Shown: positions 1 to 8,749, numbered from the stretch's first letter. The stretch is DNA of 64,000 nucleotides from Occallatibacter riparius (GCF_025264625.1 NZ_CP093313.1:5642001-5706000), one strand, 5' to 3'. The notes: generated from the letters alone by a model not told the origin. A program made the numbers and translations.

Positions 1-279
1 AATACCAAGCGGTTCGCTGTCCGGCCCCGGACCGCGGGACTGTGGATCCGGATGACACTGAACGACGGCGACGAGCTTGAGGGACTCGCGGCGAATGACA
101 AATCCCTGGTGGAGGGTGCCGGGCTGTTGCTTACCCCGCCTGACCAGCGCTCCAATACACAGCGGATTTTCGTTCCGCGGCAGGCAATCCAGACGATGGA
201 AGTGTTGAGCCTCATTGGGGCGGCTAAGCGGCGGCCGGTCGCTGCCGACCAGCCCGAGCTATTTACTCCGGACATTTAG
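1..279 (+). CDS. C-terminal part of a hypothetical protein, cut by window edge
   Basis: The reading frame is open from base 1 through the stop at 277-279, so this is the last ~92 residues of a gene that begins outside the window. An in-frame ATG at 52 exists but the coding-like frame continues upstream of it (residues NTKRFAVRPRTAGLWIR), so it is probably internal. The piece is a small beta-rich-looking segment with 'DGDELEG', 'LLLTPPDQRSNTQRIFVPR' and a hydrophobic end, which resembles acidobacterial DUF6982-type domains from memory. Function unknown. It ends 51 bases upstream of the chosen lpxD start, on the same strand, so it may share the lpxD transcript. Confidence 0.6.
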   Translation, partial: NTKRFAVRPRTAGLWIRMTLNDGDELEGLAANDKSLVEGAGLLLTPPDQRSNTQRIFVPRQAIQTMEVLSLIGAAKRRPVAADQPELFTPDI

Positions 280-330
280 AAGGCGCGGGTGAGTTGGCCG
301 CACCGCAGGTGCCATTTACAATCCAAAGCG

Positions 331-1368
331 ATGAAGCTAGGCGAATTGGCAAGTGCGCTGGGTGCGGAGCTGCGCGGAGACGCAGAGCTGGAAGTAACTG
401 GCGTGAAAGGGATTGAAGAGGCTGGGCCCTCCGAGATCACCTTCGTCGCCAACCCTAAATATGCCGGCCTCGCGCGGACCACGAGCGCTGCCGCCATTCT
501 GGTTGAGCCGGAGTTTCCGGAGATCAGCGCGGCCACGCTCAGGATCAAGAATCCCTATCATGCCTTTTCACGGGCGCTGGGTCTTTTTTATCAACCGCCT
601 GCTTATCCGCCGGGCATTCATCCGACTGCCGCTATCGACCCCACTGCTGAGGTCGGACCGGAAGCTCACATTGGAGCGTATGTGGTGATCGGGCCGGGAG
701 TGAGGATCGGGACGAACGCGACCATCCTGCCGCACGTGGTCATTTATCCTGGGGCGCGGATCGGCAGCCATTTCTTTGCGCACGCCCACTCGATTGTTCG
801 CGAGCACTGCATTCTGGGCGACCATGTAACCCTTGAGAATGGAGCGGTGATCGGAGCGGATGGGTTTGGCTTCTCGAAGAACGAGCTGGGGCACTGGGTG
901 AAGATTCCGCAGTCGGGACCAGTGCTGCTGGGGGACCGGGTCGATGTACAGGCCAATGCATGCGTCGATCGCGCGACGGTGGGGGCCACAGAGATCGGCG
1001 CGGGAGCGAAGATCGACAATCTCGTTCAGGTGGGGCACGGCTCCAAGGTGGGCGAGAATACCCTGCTCTGCGCTCAGACAGGACTGGCGGGTTCTTCGGT
1101 GGTTGGCAAAAACGCCATTCTCGCGGGGCAGACCGGTGTGGCTGGGCACTGCACGGTTGGGGATGGTGTCATTCTTACGGCGCAGTCGGCGGTGTCGCAT
1201 GACATTCCGGCGGGCAAGATGATTTCGGGATCACCCGGGTTCGATAACCGCGTGTGGCTGCGGGCGGTGACCATCTTCCAGCGGCTGCCGGAGATGTTGC
1301 GCCGGCTGGACCGGTTGGAAAAGCGGGTGAACGCAGCAGAGGAATCGGGAAAGGGCGGGCAGGAATGA
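331..1368 (+). CDS. lpxD: UDP-3-O-(3-hydroxyacyl)glucosamine N-acyltransferase
   Basis: LpxD adds the N-linked hydroxyacyl chain to UDP-3-O-acylglucosamine, the third step of lipid A synthesis, in the cytoplasm. The 345-residue protein has the N-terminal uridine-binding domain (about 1-98, with 'GPSEITFVANPKY'), followed by left-handed beta-helix hexapeptide repeats (about 100-310) and a short C-terminal helical tail. The catalytic histidine is His-236 in 'IDNLVQVGHGSKVG', aligned with the 'IDNL.QIAHN' motif of the family. Length matches known LpxD (about 340). The frame also opens at a GTG at 289, but the ATG at 331 begins exactly where homologues begin (MKLGELASALGA). Its stop overlaps the start of the downstream lipoprotein gene (ATGA), indicating translational coupling. 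The gene implies a lipid A outer membrane. Confidence 0.96.
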   Translation: MKLGELASALGAELRGDAELEVTGVKGIEEAGPSEITFVANPKYAGLARTTSAAAILVEPEFPEISAATLRIKNPYHAFSRALGLFYQPPAYPPGIHPTAAIDPTAEVGPEAHIGAYVVIGPGVRIGTNATILPHVVIYPGARIGSHFFAHAHSIVREHCILGDHVTLENGAVIGADGFGFSKNELGHWVKIPQSGPVLLGDRVDVQANACVDRATVGATEIGAGAKIDNLVQVGHGSKVGENTLLCAQTGLAGSSVVGKNAILAGQTGVAGHCTVGDGVILTAQSAVSHDIPAGKMISGSPGFDNRVWLRAVTIFQRLPEMLRRLDRLEKRVNAAEESGKGGQE

Positions 1369-1724
1369 GGCTGAGCAACGTCGCTCTCACATTGATTGGG
1401 GCGGTGTGCCTGCTGGCCGGGTGCAAATCGCCGCATGTGCAGGTCACGGTGAAGAACCAGACCGGCGCGGATGTGAAACTGCTCGAGGTGGACTACCCGA
1501 GCGCCAGCTTCGGTGTGGACAAGCTTGGGGCCGATTCGGTGTATAGCTACTCGATTGCGCTGCAGGGCGAGGGACCGATCAAGGTGCAGTACACCGCACC
1601 TGACCAGAAGCAGCCTCAGGTGACGGGGCCGACGGTAAACGAGGGGCAGGCAGGCAAGCTGGAGATCGTTCTGCTGCCGGGCGGGAAGGCCGAATTCCAC
1701 CCCGAATTACATAGCGGTAAGTGA
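1365..1724 (+). CDS. small secreted lipoprotein, function unknown
   Basis: 119 residues with a lipoprotein signal peptide: basic N-terminus (MRLSNVALTLIGAV) and lipobox LLAGC, giving a lipidated Cys at residue 20. The mature part is about 100 residues, polar, with alternating beta-like segments ('VQVTVKNQTGADVKLLEVDYP', 'GPIKVQYTAPD'). No family recognised with certainty. The start ATG overlaps the lpxD stop by four bases (ATGA), which fixes the start; an upstream in-frame extension to 1254 lies inside lpxD and is ignored. The stop in turn overlaps the putative GTG start of the next gene. Placement after lpxD suggests an envelope role, but this is only inferred. Confidence 0.8.
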   Translation: MRLSNVALTLIGAVCLLAGCKSPHVQVTVKNQTGADVKLLEVDYPSASFGVDKLGADSVYSYSIALQGEGPIKVQYTAPDQKQPQVTGPTVNEGQAGKLEIVLLPGGKAEFHPELHSGK

Positions 1725-2473
1725 ACCTGATTCAGCCTTGGGGCATTACAGAAAGCCCGCGTCCAGACGTGCTAATCTGCACTTTGGTGGCCTCTCAATT
1801 TATCCCTATATTTCAGACTGAATACCGGGCGCTGCGGCCGCGTGCGCCCATGCCGCCGTTCCATATCCGATTCCGGCGGTTTGTCTCGTTGAACACGACG
1901 ATCCGGCTGCGGGAAGCGCAGATCTACGTCAGCCTTTCGGACCTGCTGGAGGGTGCGCCCGAGTCGGTGATTCGGGCGATCGCGCATATTCTGCTGGCGA
2001 AGCTCTACAGGAAGCCCATCGATGCCGCGCACAACGCGCGCTATAAGCGGTTCGCATCGAGTACAGCGGTGGCGAAGCAGACGGAGCTCATCCGGAGCGC
2101 GCGGGGGTCGAAGCGATACTTCGGGCCGCAGGGACACTACTACAACCTGGATGAGGTCTTTGACTCGCTGAACCTGCGGTTCTTCGGCGGCCTGATGGGG
2201 CGGCCGGACCTGACTTGGAGCGAGCACCATGCCAAGCGGTCGCTGGGGCATTACGATGCCGCGCACAACACCATTGTGGTGAGTCGCGTGTTTGACCGGC
2301 CGTCGTCGCCGCGGTATGCGATCGAGTACCTGCTCTACCACGAGATGCTGCACCTGAAGCATCCGGTGAAGATGAACGGGCTGCGGCGGTGCGTGCACTC
2401 GCGGGAGTTCAAGGCGGAGGAGCGGCAGTTTCCGCAGCTCAAAGAGGCGCTGGCATTTATCAAGCGGCTTTAA
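1721..2473 (+). CDS. SprT-like / M48-type zinc metalloprotease domain protein
   Basis: 250 residues ending in a SprT/YgjP-like metallopeptidase domain. The zinc site is 'YHEMLHLKHPVK' (HExxH), preceded by 'LGHYDAAHNTIVVSRVFDRP', a typical strand before the helix, and followed by 'HSREFKAEERQFP', where His is the likely third ligand. Residues 1-100 contain 'TTIRLREAQIYVSLSDLLEGAPESVIRAIAHILLAKLYRKP', typical of the N-terminal half of these proteins. The GTG start at 1721 overlaps the preceding stop; an ATG at 1850 (residue 44) is the alternative. Substrate unknown; such proteins are usually cytoplasmic. It is probably the last gene of the lpxD transcript. Confidence 0.75.
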   Translation: MNLIQPWGITESPRPDVLICTLVASQFIPIFQTEYRALRPRAPMPPFHIRFRRFVSLNTTIRLREAQIYVSLSDLLEGAPESVIRAIAHILLAKLYRKPIDAAHNARYKRFASSTAVAKQTELIRSARGSKRYFGPQGHYYNLDEVFDSLNLRFFGGLMGRPDLTWSEHHAKRSLGHYDAAHNTIVVSRVFDRPSSPRYAIEYLLYHEMLHLKHPVKMNGLRRCVHSREFKAEERQFPQLKEALAFIKRL

Positions 2474-2936
2474 TCGGACTTGAGTGGTCCGGGTTCGTGC
2501 CTGCCTTGCGTCTCTGTTTGCACCACTTGCGGTGCAGGGGCGGGGGGGGGGGGGGTACCCGTCCTGAACCCAGGTCACAGGCCGGATCGGAGGGGTTCCG
2601 ACCATCTGCCCGTCTCCTCCCAGGGGGAGGGGTGGGGGTAGTCTCTGTCCCGTGTTCCGCGGCTTGCGTCCCGCAAATCGGGGGAGGGGGTACCCTGCGT
2701 CAGCCCTCGCGATTTGCACCTTCATGGGTGCAACACCGAGGGGGGGTGGGGGGTACCCCCATGCCCCAAACGAAGAAAACTCCCGGTCTTCACCGGGAGC
2801 CTATGCAGTGACTTTAGCGCCGGACGGGATGGAAGGCTGTGACCGCAGTCACGAGTAAGATCTTTGCGGTTCGCTTTTCCGTCCGGCCCACCAAACTCCC
2901 GCAGCGCCAGTCTCATACTAATCAGGGACGTTATCC
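2474..2936. repeat. intergenic G-tract/GGTACCC repeats and a hairpin
   Basis: No gene seen. Four G-rich arrays lie at 2537-2560 (including a run of 14 G at 2542-2555), 2622-2640, 2680-2695 and 2740-2760. Three of them run into GGTACCC (2554, 2689 and 2752), and the last forms the palindrome GGGGTACCCC. Each array has three or four runs of at least three G, so it could form a G-quadruplex on the + strand. A perfect 8-bp stem with a CTTC loop (2780-2799) follows; read on the minus strand it ends in TTTTC like an intrinsic terminator, although no minus-strand gene lies to its right. Confidence 0.6.
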
Positions 2937-4634
2937 ATGCATCGCGAACATTCTGAAATGACGCAGTTCCGGATCCTCCGGCGCATCTTCCTCAATGGCC
3001 TGCTGGATTTCGAGCTGCTCTCAAGTGAGGCGGATACGTCGAGACTGGTAGGCCAGTTCGCGACCCTGCTCGCCTCGGTGAGCCTGGCTTTTACACTACC
3101 GATCCTACTCATAGGCGGCCTTCCGCAGGATGCCGCATGGGGAATGGAACACTTCCTCTTTGCCACGACGATGGCAGTCGCAGGACTTTTCGGCATGATC
3201 TCGTGGGAATCCATTTTTCCTGATCGGAAGGATCTGCTGATTCTCGGTCCCTTGCCGCTGAGCAGAACCACTCTGTTTCTTGCCAAGATATCGGCGTTGT
3301 CCAGTGCTTTGCTTGTCGCGATCGTCGCATTGAATGCATTTACGGGGCTGGGCTGGGTCATCCTGTTTGAGCCCGAGCACGGGGGTGTGTCCGGGCTGAT
3401 TCGCTGCTTCCTGGCCTATTGGCTGACCGCATTCATGGCAGGAAGCTTCATGTTTTTCGCCGTCCTGATTGCGCACGGATTGAGTTCCCTGTTGCTGCCA
3501 CGAAAGACCTTCCTCCGATGGTCGGGCTTTATCCAGGTTCTGGGATTCGTGCTGGTTTTGGCAGACTATATTCTCGAGCCGTCCATGGAGTCACTGGCTG
3601 CGCTCGCGGCACCCGCGAATCAGTTCTTGTTGCATGCCCTGCCTTCCTACTGGTTTTTAGGGGTCTTTCAGCAACTGAACGGCTCGATGCGCTTTGAGTT
3701 CGAGCCGCTGGCGCGGTTGGGCTGGCTCGGGTTCGGAGTAGCCGCCGCAGGAGCATTGTTCGCGGTCTCCATGGCCTATCGAGGAGCGTTGTCCCGCATC
3801 ATCGAAGAACCAGACGTGCGCCCGAGTAGCGCTCGCGGAAGATGGCTCCTGAACCGGGCAGGTTCTTCTCGAGGAACGGCCGTATTGTTTTTCAGCTGGA
3901 GAACGCTGCTGCGCAGCCGACAACACCGCCTGGCATTCGGCTTTTTTCTTGCGGTCGGTATGTCCGTCATGCTCTTGTCTATCGTCCTCGCTCGAGCCGA
4001 AGACGCAATGGGAAGAGTGGCGCCTGAGCATGGCATGAGCTTCCTGATTGGAACGACCATGATGATGGCGCTCTCGGTCCTGGGAGCGCGCATCGTGATC
4101 GGTATTCCCACCGCACTTAGAGCAAACTGGATTTTCCAAATAACCCAGGTGGCCTCGCCTCGCCAGTATGTGAGCGCTACGCAAAGGACACTGCTATCGA
4201 TTGGAGTGGTCCCAGCCTGGCTCGTGTGCCTGGTGCTAGCTGCGTGGGCTGGGGCCAGTTGGATTGTTGTCGCTCATATGTGCGTTCTGGCGCTCCTGGG
4301 AGTGATCGGGACCAATGCTGCCGTGTTCAGGCTCCACAAACTGCCGTTTACGTGCTCGTGGAGTCCCGGGAAGGTCAATGTCCTGGTTACCTTTTTCGGC
4401 GGGGTGATCGTGGGAATTCCGCTGACCAGCCTGTTTGCCAAATTGGAAATACGACTACTTCAGACGCCGCTGGGAATAGCAGTATTGCTGGCGTGCCTGA
4501 GCTCTCTCGCCGTGGTTTCGCAGTGGCTCATTCAGACGAGCTCTCTTGCAGTGAAGCATCTGTCTTTTGAAGACAGAGAAGAACCTGCTCTCGTCGGTCT
4601 CAATCTCAGGCAAACGAGGCCCGCAGACCTCTAG
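2937..4634 (+). CDS. polytopic membrane protein, ABC-2-permease-like
   Basis: 565 residues with many hydrophobic segments. I count roughly ten transmembrane helices, for example about 40-62, 76-95, 118-140, 158-180, 195-215, 255-280, 340-360 and 375-395, then several near the C-terminus. A central hydrophilic loop ('RGALSRIIEEPDVRPSSARG') divides it into two halves. The layout and phrases such as 'LPLSRTTLFLAKISALSSALL' resemble permease subunits of ABC-2 exporters, but no ATPase gene is adjacent, so function and substrate are unknown. Start ATG at 2937 (MHREHSEM); a second Met at residue 8 is possible. It is transcribed alone and converges with lgt, 22 bases away. Confidence 0.75.
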   Translation: MHREHSEMTQFRILRRIFLNGLLDFELLSSEADTSRLVGQFATLLASVSLAFTLPILLIGGLPQDAAWGMEHFLFATTMAVAGLFGMISWESIFPDRKDLLILGPLPLSRTTLFLAKISALSSALLVAIVALNAFTGLGWVILFEPEHGGVSGLIRCFLAYWLTAFMAGSFMFFAVLIAHGLSSLLLPRKTFLRWSGFIQVLGFVLVLADYILEPSMESLAALAAPANQFLLHALPSYWFLGVFQQLNGSMRFEFEPLARLGWLGFGVAAAGALFAVSMAYRGALSRIIEEPDVRPSSARGRWLLNRAGSSRGTAVLFFSWRTLLRSRQHRLAFGFFLAVGMSVMLLSIVLARAEDAMGRVAPEHGMSFLIGTTMMMALSVLGARIVIGIPTALRANWIFQITQVASPRQYVSATQRTLLSIGVVPAWLVCLVLAAWAGASWIVVAHMCVLALLGVIGTNAAVFRLHKLPFTCSWSPGKVNVLVTFFGGVIVGIPLTSLFAKLEIRLLQTPLGIAVLLACLSSLAVVSQWLIQTSSLAVKHLSFEDREEPALVGLNLRQTRPADL

Positions 4635-4656
4635 CTGATGTGGGCCACCGCTTGAC

Positions 4657-5451
4657 TCAGGCGGGCTTTTCGATGGCCATGGCGGATCGTTCGACGGGGA
4701 CGGTGCTGCGCTTTCCAGCCCAGAGAAGCAGAACGATGCCGGCGGCGACGCAGCCCAGGGCGGCGACCTGGGCATTGGACATGCCCCAGAGGACGTGGGG
4801 GTTGCGGCGAAGGAACTCGACGGAGAAGCGGGCCAGCCCGGTGAGGACGAGGTACTCGCCCAGGATGCTGCCGGTGGGACGGGGCTTCCCTGCCCTGTAC
4901 CAGAGCCAGAGGCCGATGATGAGACCGCAGGCAAGCTCGTAGAGGGGGGTGGGGTGGACCGGGACGTAGACTGGCTCGACGCCGTGGGGGAAGGCCATGC
5001 CCCAGGGCAGGTCGGTGGGCTTGCCATAGCAGCCGTCGCCGGAGAGGAAGCAGCCGATGCGTCCGATGCCGTAGCCCAAAGCGGCGGCGGGGGCGGCGAG
5101 ATCGAGCGTGCGGAGGGCACCGATTTTGGCGCGGATGCCCTGGATGACGAGGGCGGATATGCCGAAGACGAGTCCGCCGAACCAGGCGAATCCGCCGGTA
5201 TCCCAGAGAGCGCTCCAACCCTGGGAGCGGAAGTCCGAGGGGGTGTCGATGACGTGCCAGAGCTTGGCGCCGATGATGCCGGCCAGGACGGTGAGGAGCA
5301 CGATCATCATGGCGTCGGCGGAAATCTTGGCGCGGCGGAAGCTGCGCTCCAGCACCAGGCCGCCCACAACGGCTGCAATCCAGAGCATCAGTCCGAAGGT
5401 GGGGATGTCCTTCTGGAGGGCGCCGAGGTGGAGGTGGATATAGGGATACAT
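4657..5451 (-). CDS. lgt: prolipoprotein diacylglyceryl transferase
   Basis: Lgt transfers diacylglycerol from phosphatidylglycerol to the lipobox Cys of prolipoproteins at the inner membrane, the first step of lipoprotein maturation. The 264-residue protein has about seven membrane segments. The signature region is 'GYGIGRIGCFLSGDGCYGKP' (about residues 126-145), where family members have GRIGNF..GE.YG, and 'HPTPLYE' (about 165-171) follows. 'GIIGAKLWHVI' is also typical. Start ATG at 5451 (MYPYIHLHLG), where homologues begin. It is a single-gene unit. Numerous lipoproteins in this window (lipobox proteins near 1365, 42056 and 49982) would be its substrates. The 316-residue + strand ORF opposite is a shadow. 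Confidence 0.95.
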   Translation of the reverse strand: MYPYIHLHLGALQKDIPTFGLMLWIAAVVGGLVLERSFRRAKISADAMMIVLLTVLAGIIGAKLWHVIDTPSDFRSQGWSALWDTGGFAWFGGLVFGISALVIQGIRAKIGALRTLDLAAPAAALGYGIGRIGCFLSGDGCYGKPTDLPWGMAFPHGVEPVYVPVHPTPLYELACGLIIGLWLWYRAGKPRPTGSILGEYLVLTGLARFSVEFLRRNPHVLWGMSNAQVAALGCVAAGIVLLLWAGKRSTVPVERSAMAIEKPA

Positions 5452-5528
5452 GTCTACTTAAGTATAGACGTCGTGCGGATTAGAAGGATTCGCGGGCACT
5501 GGCTGGTTTGGCGGCTACTCGAGAACGA

Positions 5529-6077
5529 TCAGACCAATCCCTTCTTTTGGGCCTCGGCCAAGAGTTCGGGGTGTCTATGTAGAGTTGGCTGGATGAGATT
5601 GCGGTCAAGTTCCATAATGATGCCGCCAATGGCTTGCGAAATTTTCTTGAACTCATCTTCAGGCTCAGCACGTTGGCTTTGTTCAAGAACTGCCCAAAGT
5701 TCCTTATCGCATACGCTAATGGCAGAAAGCAGCTGGCGAGCCTGATCAACGTTCGAGAATAGATTGGTTGACCGCTCTATAGATCGTTCGATCTTCGTGG
5801 GCGGGTCAGTTTCACCGTCGGCCAACACACGAACCTCAGCCTTATCACCAAGAGACAAATCACCTATCTCCCACACCGAAGTTATGAAGTTCGGCTCGTC
5901 GCTGCGGTCAATCGCCTGCACGCTCAGTGATCCAGTGGAATCGTCTGCACCATCAATTGGAAAATTAAGGTGGGCGCTGAGCCACCCCTTCGAGTCGAGC
6001 GAGGCTCTGACTGGAACCCCATCGTTCACCGCAACCTGGACGCGCATAGCTCGGAGTCTATACCAGTGAGCACCCAT
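5529..6077 (-). CDS. hypothetical protein
   Basis: 182 residues, soluble and acidic, with no signal peptide or membrane segment. The N-terminal ~80 residues look beta-rich ('VQVAVNDGVPVRASLDSKG', 'GSLSVQAIDRSDEPNFI'). The C-terminal ~90 look helical ('NVDQARQLLSAISVCDKELWAVLEQ'), including 'EFKKISQAIGGIIMELDRN'. I do not recognise the family. Start ATG at 6077 (MGAHWYRLRAM); the ATG at 6047 (residue 11) is an alternative. The gene is visibly more AT-rich, with weaker third-position G/C, than its neighbours, and it is flanked on its upstream side by dispersed repeats. This suggests a transferred gene. Confidence 0.6.
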   Translation of the reverse strand: MGAHWYRLRAMRVQVAVNDGVPVRASLDSKGWLSAHLNFPIDGADDSTGSLSVQAIDRSDEPNFITSVWEIGDLSLGDKAEVRVLADGETDPPTKIERSIERSTNLFSNVDQARQLLSAISVCDKELWAVLEQSQRAEPEDEFKKISQAIGGIIMELDRNLIQPTLHRHPELLAEAQKKGLV

Positions 6078-6445
6078 CCCGGCGACTCGACGGCTAACCG
6101 GAACTTACCCCGGTTGGAAGCGCGGATCTTCCGATTGGGATCAGGATGACAGGGGCTGGCGACAGGGAAAGTGGGCGTGAAGGAGGGGCGGGGCCTTGAG
6201 AAGCAGATTCCCTGATGGGAATGACAGAAAGAAAAGCAAAGGCAAAGGCGCACCTGGGTGGGGCTCGGTGGTCTCCCGCCCTTGGCGCAAAGGCAGACGC
6301 GCCAAGGATGGGGCACCCACGGATTGGAGGCCTTGTGAGCGCCAGAAAGACAACCGCGGATCCCTCGGCTGCGCCTCGGGATGACAGGCTGGTAGGGCCG
6401 TATCGACCTAGTGGGCGGAGTTGTGGGAGGTTCTGGATGACCTGT
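6078..6445. repeat. intergenic dispersed repeat units ('gcagattccc' / 'ggatgacag' family)
   Basis: No gene seen. At least three related short units lie here: about 6119-6152 ('gcggatcttccg' then 'ggatgacagg'), 6203-6237 ('gcagattccctg' then 'gaatgacagaaagaaaa'), and 6355-6389 ('cgcggatccctc' then 'gggatgacaggc'). Each has a short imperfect dyad between the halves. A fourth copy lies at 9334-9366 directly upstream of the SnoaL-like gene. The phrase 'ggatggggcac' also recurs here (6307) and at 9921. These look like REP/MITE-style non-coding repeats. Confidence 0.55.
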
Positions 6446-7972
6446 TTAGCCGTAGGACTGGAAATTCTTCCAGAACACCGGCCACGGGGAGCGGATGTTG
6501 CGGCAGACGTAGACCTTCTCCGTGCCGCGGAAGATTTCGTTGGAGATGCCCCAGGGGTTCGAGAGTTGGACAGCAGGGCGGCATGAGGCGAAGATGCGGT
6601 CGAGTTGGTCGGGCGGGAAGCCGACGGCGATGACCACTTGGGGAGGGGGGTCGGGGTAGCCGCGGAGCCAGTTGGAGTTCATGCCGCTGATGGCTCGGGG
6701 CAGGCCGTAAGCGCTGCCGTAGAGGTTTACGGCTCCGGCTTCGCCTTCGTCGGACGCCATAATGCCGGCGGCGGCGCGGTCCGACTCGGGAAGAGAATCC
6801 CGGACCTGGGCGACTGTAGCGGCTAGTTCAGGCCAGCCGATCTGCATATTGAGCTGCCCGGTCACGGTGTCCTGCACGCGCCACCAACGGGAATTGACGG
6901 GGGCGAAGGGGAGGATGAGGCCGGCGACTACAGCGCCTCCGATCACCAGCCTGCTCCAGGGTGTGTAGTACAGGAGCCGGGTTTTCCATGATGGGGTGAG
7001 CGACGCGAAGCGATCTTCGCTCCATACTGCGCCGGCGGCGATGAGCATAGGGTAGGCCGGAGCGAGATAGTAGTCCCGCGCATTGGCCGCCATGAAGGCG
7101 ACCAAGGTGAGCACGTACATCCAGCCGATCAACCGCCAGCGGTTCCCTTCCGGCCGGGCAAAGAGGAACCAGAGGCCGGCGAGCCAGAGCGGGACGGTGA
7201 CGGGGTTGCTGGCGCTCCAGAACTGGTTGAGGAGGAAGTTTTTACCGCGGCCGAGGCCGACGTCGCGTGCGTGGATGCTGCGCATCCAGTCGAGACCGAC
7301 GAAGTGGTGCTGGTACTGCCATAAGAGGTTGGGGGCGAAGATGAGGAGCGCCAGTCCCAGGCCGCACCAGAACCACGGGCTGCGGAGATAGCGGCGGTTC
7401 GGGGTAAGCAGCATCCCGATCAGGAGCGAAATGGCGAAGAAGGCGATTGTGTACTTGGTCATGAGTCCCAAGCCGATGAAGAGGCCGATGCCCAGCCACC
7501 ACCGCGGGTCTTCGGTCTCGAGCAGGCGCACGACGCACCAAGCCACGGCGACCCACCACAGCACGTCGAAGGACATATAGGACATGAAGGAGCCGGTAAA
7601 GAAGACGGCTCCTCCGATGCTGGCCGCGAATGCCGACACGAAGATGGCGCGGCGGGAGCCGCCCATGGAGCGGGCCATGAGGCCGCTAAGGAAAGTCACC
7701 AGTCCGCAGGCTATGGCGGCGAAGAAGCGGAAGCCGAGCAGGGATGTTCCGAAGAGAATTAGCTCGACGCGGCCCAGAAACGCGGTGAGGGGCGGGTAGA
7801 CGACGTATCCCCATTGGAGATCACGCGCGTTGGAATAGGTGAGCAGTTCGTCGCGATGAAATCCGTAGCGCGTACCGGCGAGAAGATGCACCGCGGTGAA
7901 GGCGAGACCGAGAAGCCATAGGGCCGCAGTGCTGCTCGGGAAGTTCCGGCGCCAGTCAGACGAATCGCGCAT
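6446..7972 (-). CDS. membrane glycosyltransferase, GT39/ArnT-PMT-like
   Basis: Integral membrane protein of 508 residues with roughly eleven helices. The N-terminal periplasmic loop carries 'RYGFHRDELLTYSNARDLQWGYVVYPPL'-type sequence, the acidic D-E motif near the first helix that marks PMT_2/ArnT-like transferases using polyprenyl-phosphate sugars. The C-terminal ~110 residues form a soluble periplasmic domain ('VNLYGSAYGLPRAISGMNSNWLRGYP'). Acceptor and sugar cannot be read from sequence. I start it at the ATG at 7972 (MRDSSDW), because AGAGG lies five bases upstream; an ATG at 7999 in the same frame has no ribosome-binding site. It stands alone, between repeats and a DUF3303 gene on the same strand. 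Confidence 0.85.
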   Translation of the reverse strand: MRDSSDWRRNFPSSTAALWLLGLAFTAVHLLAGTRYGFHRDELLTYSNARDLQWGYVVYPPLTAFLGRVELILFGTSLLGFRFFAAIACGLVTFLSGLMARSMGGSRRAIFVSAFAASIGGAVFFTGSFMSYMSFDVLWWVAVAWCVVRLLETEDPRWWLGIGLFIGLGLMTKYTIAFFAISLLIGMLLTPNRRYLRSPWFWCGLGLALLIFAPNLLWQYQHHFVGLDWMRSIHARDVGLGRGKNFLLNQFWSASNPVTVPLWLAGLWFLFARPEGNRWRLIGWMYVLTLVAFMAANARDYYLAPAYPMLIAAGAVWSEDRFASLTPSWKTRLLYYTPWSRLVIGGAVVAGLILPFAPVNSRWWRVQDTVTGQLNMQIGWPELAATVAQVRDSLPESDRAAAGIMASDEGEAGAVNLYGSAYGLPRAISGMNSNWLRGYPDPPPQVVIAVGFPPDQLDRIFASCRPAVQLSNPWGISNEIFRGTEKVYVCRNIRSPWPVFWKNFQSYG

Positions 7973-8023
7973 GTGAACCTCTGATTTGGGCCCAATCATA
8001 GCGCGAAAGCGTGGAAGAGAGTG

Positions 8024-8305
8024 CTACTTGCCGCCGTAAATTTTGGCGAGGGCCGGGCCTGCGACATCGTCTTCGACGACGAGATGGCTATGGAGTTCGA
8101 GCACATCGGACCAGGATGCGGCGAATTCGAAGAGCTTGGCGGGGTCGTCGGTTTCATAGAGGGCGTAGCCGCCGCTGCTGTCGCTTTTGTGCCAGCGGCC
8201 CAGAAGCGTGATGCCCGCAGGCGGTGTGCCTTTGCCGGAGATGAAACGGTTGGCGGCCTCAGGAACGCAGCCGGCGCGAAGCGAGTAGGTGGACATGATC
8301 TTCAT
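8024..8305 (-). CDS. DUF3303 domain protein
   Basis: 93 residues covering the whole of a DUF3303-like domain. It begins MKIMSTYSLRAGC and contains 'GITLLGRWHKSDSSGGYALYE', then a segment ending 'ELHSHLVVEDDVAGPALAK'. These proteins are small dimeric-looking alpha/beta barrels; their function is not established. The start at 8305 is supported by GGAGG nine bases upstream. An in-frame upstream extension to 8386 lacks such support. It may be co-transcribed with the glycosyltransferase gene, 51 bases downstream. Confidence 0.8.
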   Translation of the reverse strand: MKIMSTYSLRAGCVPEAANRFISGKGTPPAGITLLGRWHKSDSSGGYALYETDDPAKLFEFAASWSDVLELHSHLVVEDDVAGPALAKIYGGK

Positions 8306-8439
8306 GGAATCGACCTCCGATTGGGATGGAAGAGTTTCTTCGAAGGGAACAAGGGGGGCAGCTAACGAAGGACCGAAGGATAGCATGCGGGCGGGGCGGC
8401 GGCAATTAGGGATCGTTGAATCATGCTGGGGGCGGAACT

Positions 8440-8570
8440 GGGGTTGAAGGGGGCGGTTGCCAGCAGGGTGTACCCGAACTGCGCGCCCGCCTGCGAGTAG
8501 GTGCCGACGGCTGAGCAGTCGTCGTTAGCCGCCCCGGTGATGACTCCGAGCCCGAAGGCGCGTGCGATTC
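8440..8570 (-). pseudogene. relic of an Nramp-family divalent-metal transporter (N-terminal fragment)
   Basis: On the minus strand, bases ~8553-8440 encode 'GLGVITGAANDDCSAVGTYS' followed by 'QAGAQFGYTLLATAPFN'. This closely matches the first transmembrane region of Nramp/MntH proteins ('GPG.ITGAADDDPSGI.TYSQAGAQFGY'). The reading frame before and after does not continue as Nramp: the expected 'YPLM...' helix is lost, and the remaining 111 bases to the DUF3303 gene show no further match. The conserved DPG/DDPS metal-site region has a Cys where Pro is usual. I read this as a decayed remnant; a database search of both flanks would show whether more is left. Confidence 0.7.
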
Positions 8571-8749
8571 CCTTGCCCGCGCTCGGAGGGGCCGGGCTCG
8601 CGGTATCGGTCCTGTTCTCCACGCGTGAGTGGATGCTGGTTCGCGTGCCGCAGTCGCTTGGCATGGTCCTGCACGGGTTTCTGCACACCGTGAGATTTTT
8701 CACATTTGGACAGATGCGGCCCTTATGTGTGGCTTGAGATACTTGAGGT

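Noticed and set aside
4795-5745. 316-residue plus-strand ORF opposite lgt
   Set aside because: Gly/Asp/Glu-rich mirror of a high-GC gene; lgt is unambiguous.
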